A stretch of DNA of 64,000 nucleotides from Enterobacter mori (GTDB lineage Bacteria; Pseudomonadota; Gammaproteobacteria; Enterobacterales; Enterobacteriaceae): the NCBI RefSeq assembly GCF_025244905.1, contig NZ_CP104285.1:2356001-2420000 (forward strand), written 5' to 3'. This document shows positions 27,562-36,349 of this stretch, one piece after another. Under the pieces are notes generated by a model. It ran no database searches. It was not told where the DNA came from and saw only the letters and a program-made list of their open reading frames with translations. Position 1 is the first letter of the stretch. Every line of letters begins with the position of its first letter. The translations under genes and the position numbers were made by a program.

Positions 27562-27575
27562 TAAGATGAATCTTA
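27562..27575 (+). promoter_or_regulatory. Possible RcsB box upstream of bdm
   Basis: TAAGATGAATCTTA is a perfect 14-bp palindrome about 90 bp before bdm. It resembles the Rcs box (TAAGAat..TCtTA); E. coli bdm is a known RcsB-activated gene. The remainder of the 27476-27663 gap is AT-rich promoter sequence with no other gene seen. Confidence 0.45.
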
Positions 27576-27663
27576 CACACAGCGCCGTAAATATTTGCCA
27601 TTCTGAATGTGAATTATATTTTTGCACGCCGTAACATTAAACAGACAACGACACGGAGGCAGC

Positions 27664-27879
27664 ATGTTTACTTATTACCCGGCAAATACTACAGCAGCAC
27701 AACCGGAACTCGTTAACGCCATTGCGCAGGGTCTTCACGCCGAGCACGGTGCTGTGACTGAAGATGACATTTTGATGGAACTGACCAAGTGGGTGGAAAC
27801 CACCGACAATGCCATCCTCAGTGACATCTACCAGCAGACCATTAACTATGTCGTTAGCGGGCGAAACGCACCTTTGTAA
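27664..27879 (+). CDS. bdm: Biofilm-dependent modulation protein Bdm
   Basis: A 71-residue protein beginning MFTYYPANTTAAQPELVNAI and containing TEDDILMELTKWVE, a near match to E. coli Bdm, including the invariant ILSDIYQQTINYVVSG stretch. Bdm is linked to flagellar gene expression, osmotic and biofilm responses; its biochemical role is not settled. ATG 27664 is preceded by CGGAGG; the upstream in-frame TTG at 27622 has no ribosome site. It is followed by sra and maeA in the same order as E. coli. Confidence 0.93.
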   Translation: MFTYYPANTTAAQPELVNAIAQGLHAEHGAVTEDDILMELTKWVETTDNAILSDIYQQTINYVVSGRNAPL

Positions 27880-27974
27880 AAACCTGCTAAGCTGGATCTG
27901 CAACCTAAGGGGTTACATTTCGTTTGCGTAAGCAAACTTGTCCTTAAAACTATCAACAGGATTGAGGAGTTAAC

Positions 27975-28112
27975 ATGAAATCGAACCGTCAGGCACGCCA
28001 TATTCTGGGACTGAACTACAAGCTTTCAAATCAGCGCAAAGTGGTGATTGAAGGCGACCACGAAACGCAAGTCACTCACGCCACCGGCAGAAAACGCCAC
28101 GCGGGCAAGTAA
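27975..28112 (+). CDS. sra: Stationary-phase 30S-associated protein Sra (RpsV)
   Basis: A 45-residue basic protein ([16 protein letters not shown].., ending GRKRHAGK) that matches E. coli Sra, a small protein bound to 30S subunits in stationary phase. TTGAGGAG precedes the ATG. The 95-bp gap after bdm contains a GTTTGC/GCAAAC hairpin (27922-27937) in the leader. A good terminator follows. Confidence 0.93.
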   Translation: MKSNRQARHILGLNYKLSNQRKVVIEGDHETQVTHATGRKRHAGK

Positions 28113-28131
28113 GTTCCAGACTGAGATCCAG

Positions 28132-28164
28132 AACACCATCGGCAAAACCGATGGTGTTTTTGTT
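28132..28164 (+). terminator. Rho-independent terminator of sra
   Basis: AACACCATCGG/CCGATGGTGTT stem with CAAAA loop and a following TTTTGTTT run, 19 bp after the sra stop. Confidence 0.9.
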
Positions 28165-28288
28165 TATGTGTTGCGGTAATTAATATTTAGCTCCTTTATA
28201 ATACCGCCCGACCGCACCCCGTAGCACAGGCCAGAAAGATGACAAACAGCAGTGTCAGGGACGGATCTTCAAATAAAGAGTGAGTGAC

Positions 28289-29986
28289 ATGGACAACAAA
28301 CTGAAAAAACATCGTTCCTTATATATCCCTTATGCCGGCCCGGTTTTACTCGAATTCCCCCTGCTCAACAAAGGCAGCGCCTTCAGCATGGAAGAGCGCA
28401 GCAGCTTTAACCTGCTTGGCCTGCTGCCGGAAGTGGTTGAAACCATTGAAGAGCAGGCAGAGCGCGCGTGGATCCAGTATCAGGGCTTCAAAACCGAGAT
28501 CGACAAACACATCTACCTGCGCAACATCCAGGACACCAACGAAACCCTCTTCTATCGCCTGGTGCAAAACCATCTCGAAGAGATGATGCCGGTGATCTAC
28601 ACCCCAACGGTGGGTGCGGCGTGCGAACGCTTCTCTGAGATCTACCGTCGCTCACGCGGCGTCTTTATCTCTTATCAGAACCGTCACAACATGGACGACA
28701 TTCTGCAGAACGTGCCGAACCACAATATTAAAGTGATTGTGGTGACGGACGGGGAACGTATTCTCGGCCTCGGCGACCAGGGCATTGGCGGGATGGGGAT
28801 CCCAATCGGTAAACTCTCTCTCTACACCGCCTGCGGCGGCATCAGCCCGGCGTACACCCTGCCGGTGGTGCTGGATGTCGGCACCAACAACCAGCAACTG
28901 TTGAACGATCCGCTGTACATGGGCTGGCGTCATCCGCGCATTACCGACGACGAGTACTATCAGTTTGTCGACGATTTCATTCAGGCCGTGAAGCACCGCT
29001 GGCCGGACGTTCTGCTGCAGTTTGAAGACTTTGCGCAGAAAAACGCGATGCCGCTGCTGAACCGCTATCGCGATGAGATCTGCTCCTTTAACGACGACAT
29101 CCAGGGCACCGCAGCGGTGACCGTGGGTACGCTTATCGCCGCCAGCCGCGCAGCCGGCAGCCAGCTGAGCTACCAGAAAATCGTCTTCCTGGGCGCAGGC
29201 TCTGCGGGCTGCGGCATCGCCGAGCAGATTATCGCCCAGACGCAGCGCGAAGGCTTAAGCGAAGAGCTGGCCCGCTCCCGCGTCTTTATGGTGGACCGTT
29301 TCGGCCTGCTGACCGACGGTATGCCGAACCTGCTGCCGTTCCAGACCAAGCTGGTGCAGAAGCGCGAGAACCTGAAGAACTGGGACACCGACAACGAAGT
29401 GCTCTCCCTGCTGGACGTGGTGCGCAACGTGAAGCCGGATATTCTGATCGGCGTTTCCGGGCAAACCGGTCTCTTCACCGAAGAGATTATTCGCGAGATG
29501 CACAAGCACTGCGAGCGCCCTATCGTGATGCCGCTTTCTAACCCGACCTCCCGCGTGGAAGCGACGCCGCAGGACATCATCGCCTGGACCGAAGGTAACG
29601 CGCTGGTTGCCACCGGCAGCCCGTTCGATCCGGTGGTATGGAAGGATAAAACCTATCCGATCGCCCAGTGCAACAACTCCTATATCTTCCCGGGCATTGG
29701 TCTGGGCGTGATCGCCTCCGGCGCGTCCCGCATTACCGATGAGATGCTGATGTCAGCGAGCGAAACCCTTGCGGGCTATTCGCCGCTGGTCAACAACGGC
29801 GAAGGGCTGGTGCTGCCGGAACTGAAGGACATTCACAAGGTGTCGCGCGCTATCGCGTTTGCGGTGGGTAAAATGGCGCAGCAGCAGGGCGTGGCGGTGA
29901 AAACCTCTGCCGACGCGCTGCAGCAGGCTATCGATGATAACTTCTGGATGCCTGAATACCGCAGCTATCGCCGTACCTCGATTTAA
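28289..29986 (+). CDS. maeA: NAD-dependent malic enzyme MaeA (SfcA)
   Basis: A 565-residue enzyme that oxidatively decarboxylates malate to pyruvate with NAD. The malic-enzyme signature [12 protein letters not shown] and the Rossmann motif [13 protein letters not shown] are present, with the active-site tyrosine/lysine region [10 protein letters not shown] and FEDFAQKNA. It equals the E. coli MaeA length. ATG 28289 ([10 protein letters not shown]) is chosen; GTG at 28280 is also in frame. It stands 124 bp after the sra terminator. Confidence 0.95.
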   Translation: MDNKLKKHRSLYIPYAGPVLLEFPLLNKGSAFSMEERSSFNLLGLLPEVVETIEEQAERAWIQYQGFKTEIDKHIYLRNIQDTNETLFYRLVQNHLEEMMPVIYTPTVGAACERFSEIYRRSRGVFISYQNRHNMDDILQNVPNHNIKVIVVTDGERILGLGDQGIGGMGIPIGKLSLYTACGGISPAYTLPVVLDVGTNNQQLLNDPLYMGWRHPRITDDEYYQFVDDFIQAVKHRWPDVLLQFEDFAQKNAMPLLNRYRDEICSFNDDIQGTAAVTVGTLIAASRAAGSQLSYQKIVFLGAGSAGCGIAEQIIAQTQREGLSEELARSRVFMVDRFGLLTDGMPNLLPFQTKLVQKRENLKNWDTDNEVLSLLDVVRNVKPDILIGVSGQTGLFTEEIIREMHKHCERPIVMPLSNPTSRVEATPQDIIAWTEGNALVATGSPFDPVVWKDKTYPIAQCNNSYIFPGIGLGVIASGASRITDEMLMSASETLAGYSPLVNNGEGLVLPELKDIHKVSRAIAFAVGKMAQQQGVAVKTSADALQQAIDDNFWMPEYRSYRRTSI

Positions 29987-30004
29987 TTCTGCGCCCGAAC
30001 CGTT

Positions 30005-30026
30005 CCCTCTCTCATTGGGGAGAGGG
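30005..30026. repeat. CCCTCTC/GAGAGGG hairpin after maeA
   Basis: A seven-base-pair stem 18 bp beyond the maeA stop, of the kind common between enterobacterial genes. It is possibly a transcript end; no T-run follows. Confidence 0.4.
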
Positions 30027-30137
30027 TTACGATGAGGGGCAACAGACCGCACCATCGAATACCCACTAGCCAAACCCCCTTTCCCCCGCTACACTCCTTT
30101 AATCCATTAACCCACTGAATATATAAGGAGGCCAATT

Positions 30138-30221
30138 ATGCTGTATCGTGAAATTTTCAATGTTTCACATACATTTGGTGATCGCACCAGCTCAAGCGTT
30201 ATCGGTATCGTGCTGCGATAA
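30138..30221 (+). CDS. 27-residue leader peptide upstream of the ABC-F gene
   Basis: ATG 30138 stands behind an excellent ribosome site (TAAGGAGG, 30123-30132 region) and opens 27 codons starting MLYREIFNVSHTFGDR and ending SVIGIVLR before TAA (30219-30221). The strong start signal, its short length, and the way its last codons overlap both arms of an RNA hairpin argue that it is a regulatory leader rather than a functional small protein. It lies 115 bp upstream of the ABC-F start. I do not recognise the peptide. Confidence 0.6.
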   Translation: MLYREIFNVSHTFGDRTSSSVIGIVLR

Positions 30222-30332
30222 CTTCTGCTTGAGCGAAGACACCAACCCCTGAAATTCCTTCTCTCGGGCTTACTGAGTTATCGTCAGCGATGTTTGACGA
30301 GGCATAAACATGCCTGTAACTCTTGGGTAAGC
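30190..30332 (+). promoter_or_regulatory. Putative translational attenuator of the ABC-F gene
   Basis: Three mutually exclusive pairings can be drawn. (1) 30190-30204 with 30216-30234: GCTCAAGC/GCTTGAGC plus GTTATCG/CGATAAC. (2) 30268-30280 with 30317-30332: GCTTACTGAGTTA against TAACTC and GGTAAGC with a 3-base bulge, which buries the weak TAAG ribosome site of the ABC-F gene. (3) 30212-30222 with 30277-30288: GCTGCGATAAC against GTTATCGTCAGC, one bulge, which breaks both (1) and (2). A ribosome stalled on the leader around codons 18-23 would block (1), allow (3) and free the start site, as in erm-type attenuators. Bases and pairings are read directly; the switching model is inference. Confidence 0.55.
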
Positions 30333-30336
30333 AACA

Positions 30337-32049
30337 ATGAGCACTTTACTCACTGCACAATCTTTACGCGTTGATACGGCGTTTGGCACGCTCTTCGACT
30401 CTCTCTCCTTTACGCTGAAAAAAGGCGACCGCATCGGCCTGCTGGGCGACAACGGCTGCGGCAAAAGTACGCTTTTAAAGGTGCTGGACGGAACAAATAT
30501 CCCAGCCGCCGGAACGGTAGCGCTGGCCGGGCACTGCCTGATGGCGCGCGTGGAGCAACATCTCCCGGACGCCATTTTCCCGCTGACCATGCTGGATGCC
30601 GTACTCGCGCAACTGCCTTTAGCTGAGCACGACAGCCTGCGCTGGAAAGCCGAAACGCTGCTGGCGAGCATGGGCTTCACGCCGCAGGATATGACGCTGC
30701 AATCCGCCACCCTGAGCGGCGGACAGCACACCCGCCTGCTGCTGGCGCGGGCGTTGATTCACGAGCCGGATCTGCTCCTGCTGGATGAACCCAGCAACCA
30801 CCTGGATCTGCCGACCATGCTCTGGCTGGAACACTTTTTACAGAACTGGTCAGGCAGCTTCGTGCTGGTTTCGCACGACAGACAGCTGCTGGATGCCGTC
30901 ACAAACGGCAGCTGGATCCTGCGTGATAAGACGCTGCACTACTTTGCCCTTCCCTGTACGGCCGCCCGTAAAGCGCTTGCAGCAAAAGACGAAAGCGATG
31001 CGCAGCGCCACAAGGCGGAGCAAAAGGAGATCGACCGCGTGACCGCCAGCGCCAAACGTCTGGCGACCTGGGGTAAGGTTTATGACAACGAAGACCTGGC
31101 CCGCAAAGCCAAGCAGATGGAAAAACAGGTCGAACGACTCAAAGAAAGCCAGACCGCGCTCACGGCGGGCAGTCCATGGACGCTAATCCTGCGCGGCGAC
31201 GCGCTGCGGGCGGACCGTCTGCTGGAGATGGAAAACCTCAGCGTCCCGCCTGCGCCCGGGCTACCGCCGCTGTTTAACATCGAAACGGCGCGGCTGAAAA
31301 GCGGCGATCGCGTGGCAATTGTCGGTCGTAACGGCTGCGGTAAATCGTCGCTGATGAAGCTTATCTGGCGACATTTTGTGGATGAACCGAAGGACAGCGG
31401 GCTGAAAATCCATCCGCGCGTCTCGCCGGGCTACTACGACCAGACGCTGCATCAGCTGCCTGATGACGCCACGCTGCTCGACGCGCTGGAACCTTTCGCT
31501 CCCGACCCGCAAAACAGGAAGATGGCGCTCATCAGCGCCGGGTTCCCGTGGGCGAGACACGGGCAAAAAGTCAGCACGCTCAGCGGCGGCGAGCGCTCTC
31601 GCCTGCTGTTCGTCGGGCTGACGCTTGCCCGATATAGCCTGCTGATGCTGGATGAGCCCACCAACCATCTCGACATGGAAGGCAAAGAGGCACTGGCGGA
31701 AACGCTGCAACAGTTCGAAGGCGGCGTGCTGCTGGTTAGCCATGACCGTCAGTTAATTAGCCAAAGCTGTAACCGTTTCTGGCTGATTGAAGAGGGAATG
31801 CTGAGCGAGTGGCACGATGCAGAAGCGGTGTTTGAGCGCCTGCGTGAAAGCGCAGGGCTGGTGACATCCACCGCGGCAGTCATCGATACTGCAGCGATTC
31901 AATCCTCGCCGCATGACGACCTGCTCGAACGGCTGGTCGCGCTGGAAACGCTGCTGGAAGACGATCTGGCGCGTAAGCCGAAGCATCAAAAGCCGCAGCT
32001 GCAGGCACAATGGCGTAAAGAGATTGAGGAGATAGAAGCACTGCTGTAA
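30337..32049 (+). CDS. ABC-F family ATPase (ribosome-associated type)
   Basis: A 570-residue cytosolic protein with two ABC domains and no membrane segment. The first has GDNGCGKST (about 36-44), LSGGQHTRL and LLLLDEPSNHLD; the second has GRNGCGKSS, LSGGERSRL and LMLDEPTNHLD. A charged interdomain linker (about 205-275, many Lys/Glu) corresponds to the P-site tRNA interaction motif, and a short coiled-coil-like tail ends the protein. ABC-F members act on the ribosomal E site; some rescue stalls, others protect against antibiotics. It is not obviously EttA, Uup, YbiT or YheS, and E. coli lacks a gene between maeA and adhP as I recall. Its start has only a weak TAAG site within a putative attenuator. 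Confidence 0.85.
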   Translation: MSTLLTAQSLRVDTAFGTLFDSLSFTLKKGDRIGLLGDNGCGKSTLLKVLDGTNIPAAGTVALAGHCLMARVEQHLPDAIFPLTMLDAVLAQLPLAEHDSLRWKAETLLASMGFTPQDMTLQSATLSGGQHTRLLLARALIHEPDLLLLDEPSNHLDLPTMLWLEHFLQNWSGSFVLVSHDRQLLDAVTNGSWILRDKTLHYFALPCTAARKALAAKDESDAQRHKAEQKEIDRVTASAKRLATWGKVYDNEDLARKAKQMEKQVERLKESQTALTAGSPWTLILRGDALRADRLLEMENLSVPPAPGLPPLFNIETARLKSGDRVAIVGRNGCGKSSLMKLIWRHFVDEPKDSGLKIHPRVSPGYYDQTLHQLPDDATLLDALEPFAPDPQNRKMALISAGFPWARHGQKVSTLSGGERSRLLFVGLTLARYSLLMLDEPTNHLDMEGKEALAETLQQFEGGVLLVSHDRQLISQSCNRFWLIEEGMLSEWHDAEAVFERLRESAGLVTSTAAVIDTAAIQSSPHDDLLERLVALETLLEDDLARKPKHQKPQLQAQWRKEIEEIEALL

Positions 32050-32055
32050 CGCTGC

Positions 32056-32080
32056 GCCCGGCGAGGATCTCTCGTCGGGC
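32056..32080 (+). terminator. Hairpin after the ABC-F gene
   Basis: GCCCGGCGAG/CTCGTCGGGC imperfect 10-bp stem 7 bp after the stop; no clear T-run. The following gap to adhP (32081-32247) is AT-rich promoter sequence without a further gene. Confidence 0.45.
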
Positions 32081-32247
32081 CAGTCGTTTCCCCCTGAATT
32101 ATTAGAGGAACACCCTTTTCTTAATCTGAAAATGGATTAAATGATGACATTATGTTGCTGCAGCCTTGTATTACCAGGCTAATGTATTAATCCTTAAGGG
32201 GTACTACACCTGCTATGCAGATTCTTATCATGAACAAGGAGATACAC

Positions 32248-33258
32248 ATGAAGGCTGCTGTTGTTACTCAGGATCACCAGGTCAATGTCACTGAAAAAAC
32301 GTTACGCCCGCTTAAGCACGGGGAAGCCCTGCTTAAGATGGAGTGCTGTGGCGTATGCCATACCGACCTCCACGTAAAGAACGGTGATTTCGGCGATAAA
32401 ACCGGGGTGATCCTGGGCCATGAAGGGATTGGCATCGTGAAGGAAATCGGCCCAGGCGTGAAATCACTCAAAGTTGGCGATCGTGCCAGCGTGGCCTGGT
32501 TTTTTGAAGGCTGCGGCCACTGCGAATACTGTAATACCGGCAACGAAACCCTGTGCCGCGACGTGAAAAACGCCGGTTACTCCGTTGACGGCGGCATGGC
32601 GGAAGAGTGCATCGTTACCGCCGATTACGCCGTAAAAGTCCCGGACGGGCTGGAGTCTGCTGCAGCCAGCAGCATCACCTGCGCTGGCGTCACGACGTAC
32701 AAAGCGGTGAAAGTCTCTGATATCAAACCGGGCCAGTGGATTGCGATTTATGGTCTGGGCGGTCTGGGCAACCTCGCGCTGCAATACGCAAAAAACGTCT
32801 TTAACGCCAAAGTTATCGCGCTTGACGTCAATGACGAACAGCTGAAGCTGGCGGCCAGCATGGGTGCAGATTTAACCATCAACTCCCGCAGCGAAGATGC
32901 CGCGAAAATTGTGCAGGAAAAAACCGGCGGCGCACACGCCGCGGTGGTGACCGCCGTAGCGAAAGCGGCATTCAACTCAGCGGTTGATGCCGTGCGTGCC
33001 GGTGGCCGCGTGGTCGCGGTTGGCCTGCCGCCGGAAGCGATGAGCCTCGACATTCCGCGTCTGGTGCTGGACGGTATACAGGTGGTGGGTTCGCTGGTTG
33101 GCACCCGTCAGGATCTGCAGGAAGCCTTCCAGTTCGCCGCTGAAGGTAAGGTTGTGCCGAAAGTGACGATGCGTCCGCTTGAGGACATCAACGCCATCTT
33201 TAAAGAGATGGAACAGGGCCAGATCCGCGGTCGTATGGTTATAGATTTACGTTCATAA
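32248..33258 (+). CDS. adhP: Ethanol-preferring alcohol dehydrogenase AdhP
   Basis: A 336-residue zinc-dependent alcohol dehydrogenase that interconverts alcohols and aldehydes with NAD. Catalytic zinc residues are visible: Cys37 and His58 ([12 protein letters not shown]). The four-cysteine structural zinc loop (CGHCEYC...C) and the Rossmann motif GLGGLGNLA are intact. It is nearly identical in plan to E. coli AdhP. ATG 32248 behind AAGGAG is preferred to the in-frame ATG at 32215. It follows maeA and the ABC-F gene; the fdn genes that neighbour it in E. coli are here 11 kb away. Confidence 0.95.
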   Translation: MKAAVVTQDHQVNVTEKTLRPLKHGEALLKMECCGVCHTDLHVKNGDFGDKTGVILGHEGIGIVKEIGPGVKSLKVGDRASVAWFFEGCGHCEYCNTGNETLCRDVKNAGYSVDGGMAEECIVTADYAVKVPDGLESAAASSITCAGVTTYKAVKVSDIKPGQWIAIYGLGGLGNLALQYAKNVFNAKVIALDVNDEQLKLAASMGADLTINSRSEDAAKIVQEKTGGAHAAVVTAVAKAAFNSAVDAVRAGGRVVAVGLPPEAMSLDIPRLVLDGIQVVGSLVGTRQDLQEAFQFAAEGKVVPKVTMRPLEDINAIFKEMEQGQIRGRMVIDLRS

Positions 33259-33267
33259 GTCCCGAAA

Positions 33268-33294
33268 GCCGGGTGTGGTTTGGCCTCACCCGGC
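33268..33294 (+). terminator. Hairpin terminator after adhP
   Basis: GCCGGGTG/CACCCGGC eight-base-pair stem with an 11-base loop, 10 bp past the adhP stop and 13 bp before the stop of the convergent HNH-ATPase gene. T-run weak. Confidence 0.5.
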
Positions 33295-33307
33295 CGAAAT
33301 TATCCTC

Positions 33308-34555
33308 TTACAGTTTATGTTGCTGAAGCGAAATCAGTTTCCAGGGTTTTAAATATTCATGTTCCTGAAGTCTTGGTGCTGAACCTGTTTTATCGAGAAC
33401 CTCCGTTTCTTGTGAATAAGGAAGCACTACAGCGACCTGAAAATCAAAGGTTGTAAGATATTCTAGTAATTTACGGAAGTTGTTCTTATCATAATTATAA
33501 ATCATGCCATCAACGATGAAAAAAGTCAGCCGCTGCTTGCTGATTGCCTTTGCTTTCTTAAGCATTAACCCCAGAATTAGACGACTAGACTCGCTTTTTG
33601 ATAAGTTTTTATAATTAACATATTCACTGTTCACTCCATCACGCTTAAAATATATCCCAATATAATCTGTACCATCTGGCTTTTTCAGCTTGATATCTGT
33701 ATCAATTTCCTCATCATAATCCCATACCACATCCAATTTAATTGTTCCGGACAAAAGATCGTATGGTCCAGGATTGATTAATGCATAAAGCGTTGATTTA
33801 TCGATACCAAGAAAGCGCATAAAGAAATCGACATCATCTTCATGTTCCTGATGATACTGGTATCTCTCAGACAGATAAATAACCTCAAGATCGCCGGGAG
33901 GAAGCAAACACGGCGTATCATTCTCGATGCGCTTTATAAGTTCATTATCGACAATCAATTCGACGTCTTTAGAAAAGGAATCGACCGTACTGTATGTAAT
34001 GCGGGCATGCATCTGACTGGTTGAAAAACGCTCTAATGCAAGTGAGTTGCTAATGGCCCCGGCGGCTTCTAATAGTGCACTTTTGCCACTGACATTCCCA
34101 CTATAAATCAATGAAAAACGAGACAGCTTAATTGAAGGCAGCGTCGCGTGGTGGGAAAATCTTAAATATTCTATTTTATCCACCCATCCTAGCGGAGAAG
34201 GGACGTCATCCAGTAATTTTTTTGTTCTTGCCTCAGCCAGGGCCTTCCATGAAAATAATGTTTCAGCGGGATAATCATTACCCTGATTTTTGTCAATCAG
34301 GCTTGCATGTTTATCGCAACACCATATCCCGTTTTCTGCGCTTTCTATAAAATCATTACTCTTACCACCTCTACCCCGCGGCCCATTTAGCGCAGCACTA
34401 TATATATGGCATGCCACGCCGGTGTTAATGGATTCGTCACTTCCAGATGGCCCCATCGTTGGGTTTTTACAACGAGGAACTGAACATTTGTTATTGGCTC
34501 GTTTAATAATGATATTTCTGACCGCCGCGGAGAAATTAATTCTCGATGTCGACAT
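33308..34555 (-). CDS. HNH nuclease-ABC/SMC-type ATPase fusion, candidate phage-defence protein
   Basis: A 415-residue protein of unknown function. The N-terminal part looks like an HNH nuclease: CSVPRC (Cys24, Cys29), GVACHIYSA (His50) and NGIWCCDKH (Asn76, Cys79/80, His83). The rest looks like a RecF/SMC-type ATPase: SLIYSGNVSGKSALL is a Walker A with the first Gly replaced by Ser152 (Lys158), NLSKSESSRLILGL (317-330) is an ABC signature, and FFIVDG (345-350) a Walker B with Gly in place of the catalytic Glu. Septu pairs separate HNH (PtuB) and ATPase (PtuA) proteins; here one chain would hold both. The gene is AT-rich compared with its neighbours and sits alone between adhP and a transporter operon, consistent with horizontal transfer. 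AGGGA precedes the ATG. Confidence 0.6.
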   Translation of the reverse strand: MSTSRINFSAAVRNIIIKRANNKCSVPRCKNPTMGPSGSDESINTGVACHIYSAALNGPRGRGGKSNDFIESAENGIWCCDKHASLIDKNQGNDYPAETLFSWKALAEARTKKLLDDVPSPLGWVDKIEYLRFSHHATLPSIKLSRFSLIYSGNVSGKSALLEAAGAISNSLALERFSTSQMHARITYSTVDSFSKDVELIVDNELIKRIENDTPCLLPPGDLEVIYLSERYQYHQEHEDDVDFFMRFLGIDKSTLYALINPGPYDLLSGTIKLDVVWDYDEEIDTDIKLKKPDGTDYIGIYFKRDGVNSEYVNYKNLSKSESSRLILGLMLKKAKAISKQRLTFFIVDGMIYNYDKNNFRKLLEYLTTFDFQVAVVLPYSQETEVLDKTGSAPRLQEHEYLKPWKLISLQQHKL

Positions 34556-34719
34556 TTTATATTCCCTATAAAAAACAAAAGCAATAGTCGCAAACCAAAC
34601 TTTAGCGTTTTTTATTTGCGTTATCCAGCAATCCTTATCTCAATTCCTTTGTTCCCTTGTTTTCCCCCGCGCCCGATGATGAATCCGACGCTAACAAGAA
34701 GATAACAAAGGAATTCACC

Positions 34720-36339
34720 ATGCAAACCCCATTTCGTCTGCCGCTGCTGACGGCGCTGATTCTGGCGACAGCCGCAGCCTGGGCAGCAGATGCGCCCGTC
34801 AAAGGCGGCACGCTGATTTATCTGGAGCAACAGGCGCACACCAACCTCTATCCGCCCGCTGGCGGCTTTTACCCGAACGGCGGCATTCTGAATCAAATTA
34901 CCGACAAGCTGACGTGGCAGAACCCAAAAACCCTGCAGGTTGAACCCTGGGTGGCAGAAAGCTGGACCACCAACGCCGATAAAACCGAATATACCTTTAA
35001 ACTTCGCCCCGGCATCACCTTCTCCGACGGCACGCCGCTGGACGCCAACGCCGTGGCGAAAAATTTTGATACCTACGGTTTAGGCAATAAGGCGCAGCGC
35101 CTGCCGGTATCAGAAGTGATCAATAACTACGATCGTAGCGAAGTCATCGACCCGCTGACCGTGAAGTTCTACTTCAAAAAACCGTCGCCGGGGTTCCTGC
35201 AGGGCACCGCCACCATTGGCTCGGGTCTGGTCTCACTCAGCACATTGAAGCGCAACTTCGAAGAACTGGGGGATGCCCGTCATATCATTGGCTCCGGCCC
35301 GTTTGTGGTGAAGGACGAGAAGCTGGGTCGTGAAGTGACGCTCGAAGCGCGCAAAGACTATCAGTGGGGTCCCAAAAATCTGGCGCAACAAGGGCCAGCC
35401 AATCTCGATGGTATCAAGTTTATCGTGACCCAGGAGGATAGCGTGCGCGTCGGCGCCCTGCTGGCCGGTCAGGCCGACTTTATTCGCCAGGTGCAGGCGT
35501 ATGACGAAAAGCAGGCGACCGATCAGGGCTATAAAATCTACGCAGCGCCTACGCGCGGGGTGAATGACAGCATCAGCTTCCGCCCGGATAACCCGCTGGT
35601 CTCTGATATCCGCGTGCGCCAGGCGCTGCTGCATGCCACCAATGCCAAACAGGTGGTCGAGACCCTTTTCTCGCCTAACTATCCACAGGCCAAATCGGTC
35701 ATTGCCGATTCCGCCGCAGGCTTTGTCGATCTCAGCGATAAATTGACCTTTGACCCGGCTAAAGCCAACCGGCTGCTGGACGACGCGGGCTGGAAAGCGG
35801 GAAGCGACGGGATCCGCGCCAAAGACGGCCAACGTCTGGCACTGACGGTGTATGAATCTCTGCCGCAGCCGCAAAACAAAGAGGTGCTGCAGCTGGTTGC
35901 CCAGCAGTGGCGACAGGTGGGCGTGGCGCTGAGCGTCAAAGCCGGTGACGCAGGCAGCCGCACGCTGGATAACCTCGACCCGCTGAAAACCCCGTTAACC
36001 GTCTCCGAAGTGGGCCGCGCCGATCCGGACGTGGTGAAAAGCATGTTCTACCCCGCTAACCGCGACGCGCTGCTGCAAAAAGGCGGCTCCAGCGACAAGG
36101 TCAAAAACTTCCGCGACGACAAGCTGAATGAGCTGCTGGTGAACATTTCCGCTGAAGTCGATCCGCAAAAACGCCTGCAGCTGACGGGAGACGCCCAGCG
36201 CTATCTGCTGGATAACGCCTACGTCATTCCGATTTTCGAAGAGCCGCAGGTCTTTGCCGGTGCGCCGTGGTTAAAAGGTGTGAATTTTGAAGCAGTTGGC
36301 CGCCCGTCGTTTTACGGCGCGTGGATTGAGAAACACTGA
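34720..36339 (+). CDS. ABC transporter substrate-binding protein (KPN_01854-like)
   Basis: A 539-residue periplasmic binding protein of the DppA/OppA class. A signal peptide runs about residues 1-24 (ending AWAADA), then VKGGTLIYLEQQAHTNLYPP and the FSDGTPLDANAVAKNF region. It resembles the family named after KPN_01854 of Klebsiella, which is defined by co-occurrence with a luciferase-like monooxygenase and CMD proteins. ATG 34720 behind AAAGGA is chosen over 34657, which would prepend residues before the signal peptide. Ligand unknown. First gene of a six-gene operon. Confidence 0.85.
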   Translation: MQTPFRLPLLTALILATAAAWAADAPVKGGTLIYLEQQAHTNLYPPAGGFYPNGGILNQITDKLTWQNPKTLQVEPWVAESWTTNADKTEYTFKLRPGITFSDGTPLDANAVAKNFDTYGLGNKAQRLPVSEVINNYDRSEVIDPLTVKFYFKKPSPGFLQGTATIGSGLVSLSTLKRNFEELGDARHIIGSGPFVVKDEKLGREVTLEARKDYQWGPKNLAQQGPANLDGIKFIVTQEDSVRVGALLAGQADFIRQVQAYDEKQATDQGYKIYAAPTRGVNDSISFRPDNPLVSDIRVRQALLHATNAKQVVETLFSPNYPQAKSVIADSAAGFVDLSDKLTFDPAKANRLLDDAGWKAGSDGIRAKDGQRLALTVYESLPQPQNKEVLQLVAQQWRQVGVALSVKAGDAGSRTLDNLDPLKTPLTVSEVGRADPDVVKSMFYPANRDALLQKGGSSDKVKNFRDDKLNELLVNISAEVDPQKRLQLTGDAQRYLLDNAYVIPIFEEPQVFAGAPWLKGVNFEAVGRPSFYGAWIEKH

Positions 36340-36349
36340 GGAGCTGACG

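Noticed and set aside
33308..34555. HNH gene as a group I/II intron or phage remnant endonuclease
   Set aside because: No intron structure or other phage genes; the attached ATPase domain fits a defence protein better.
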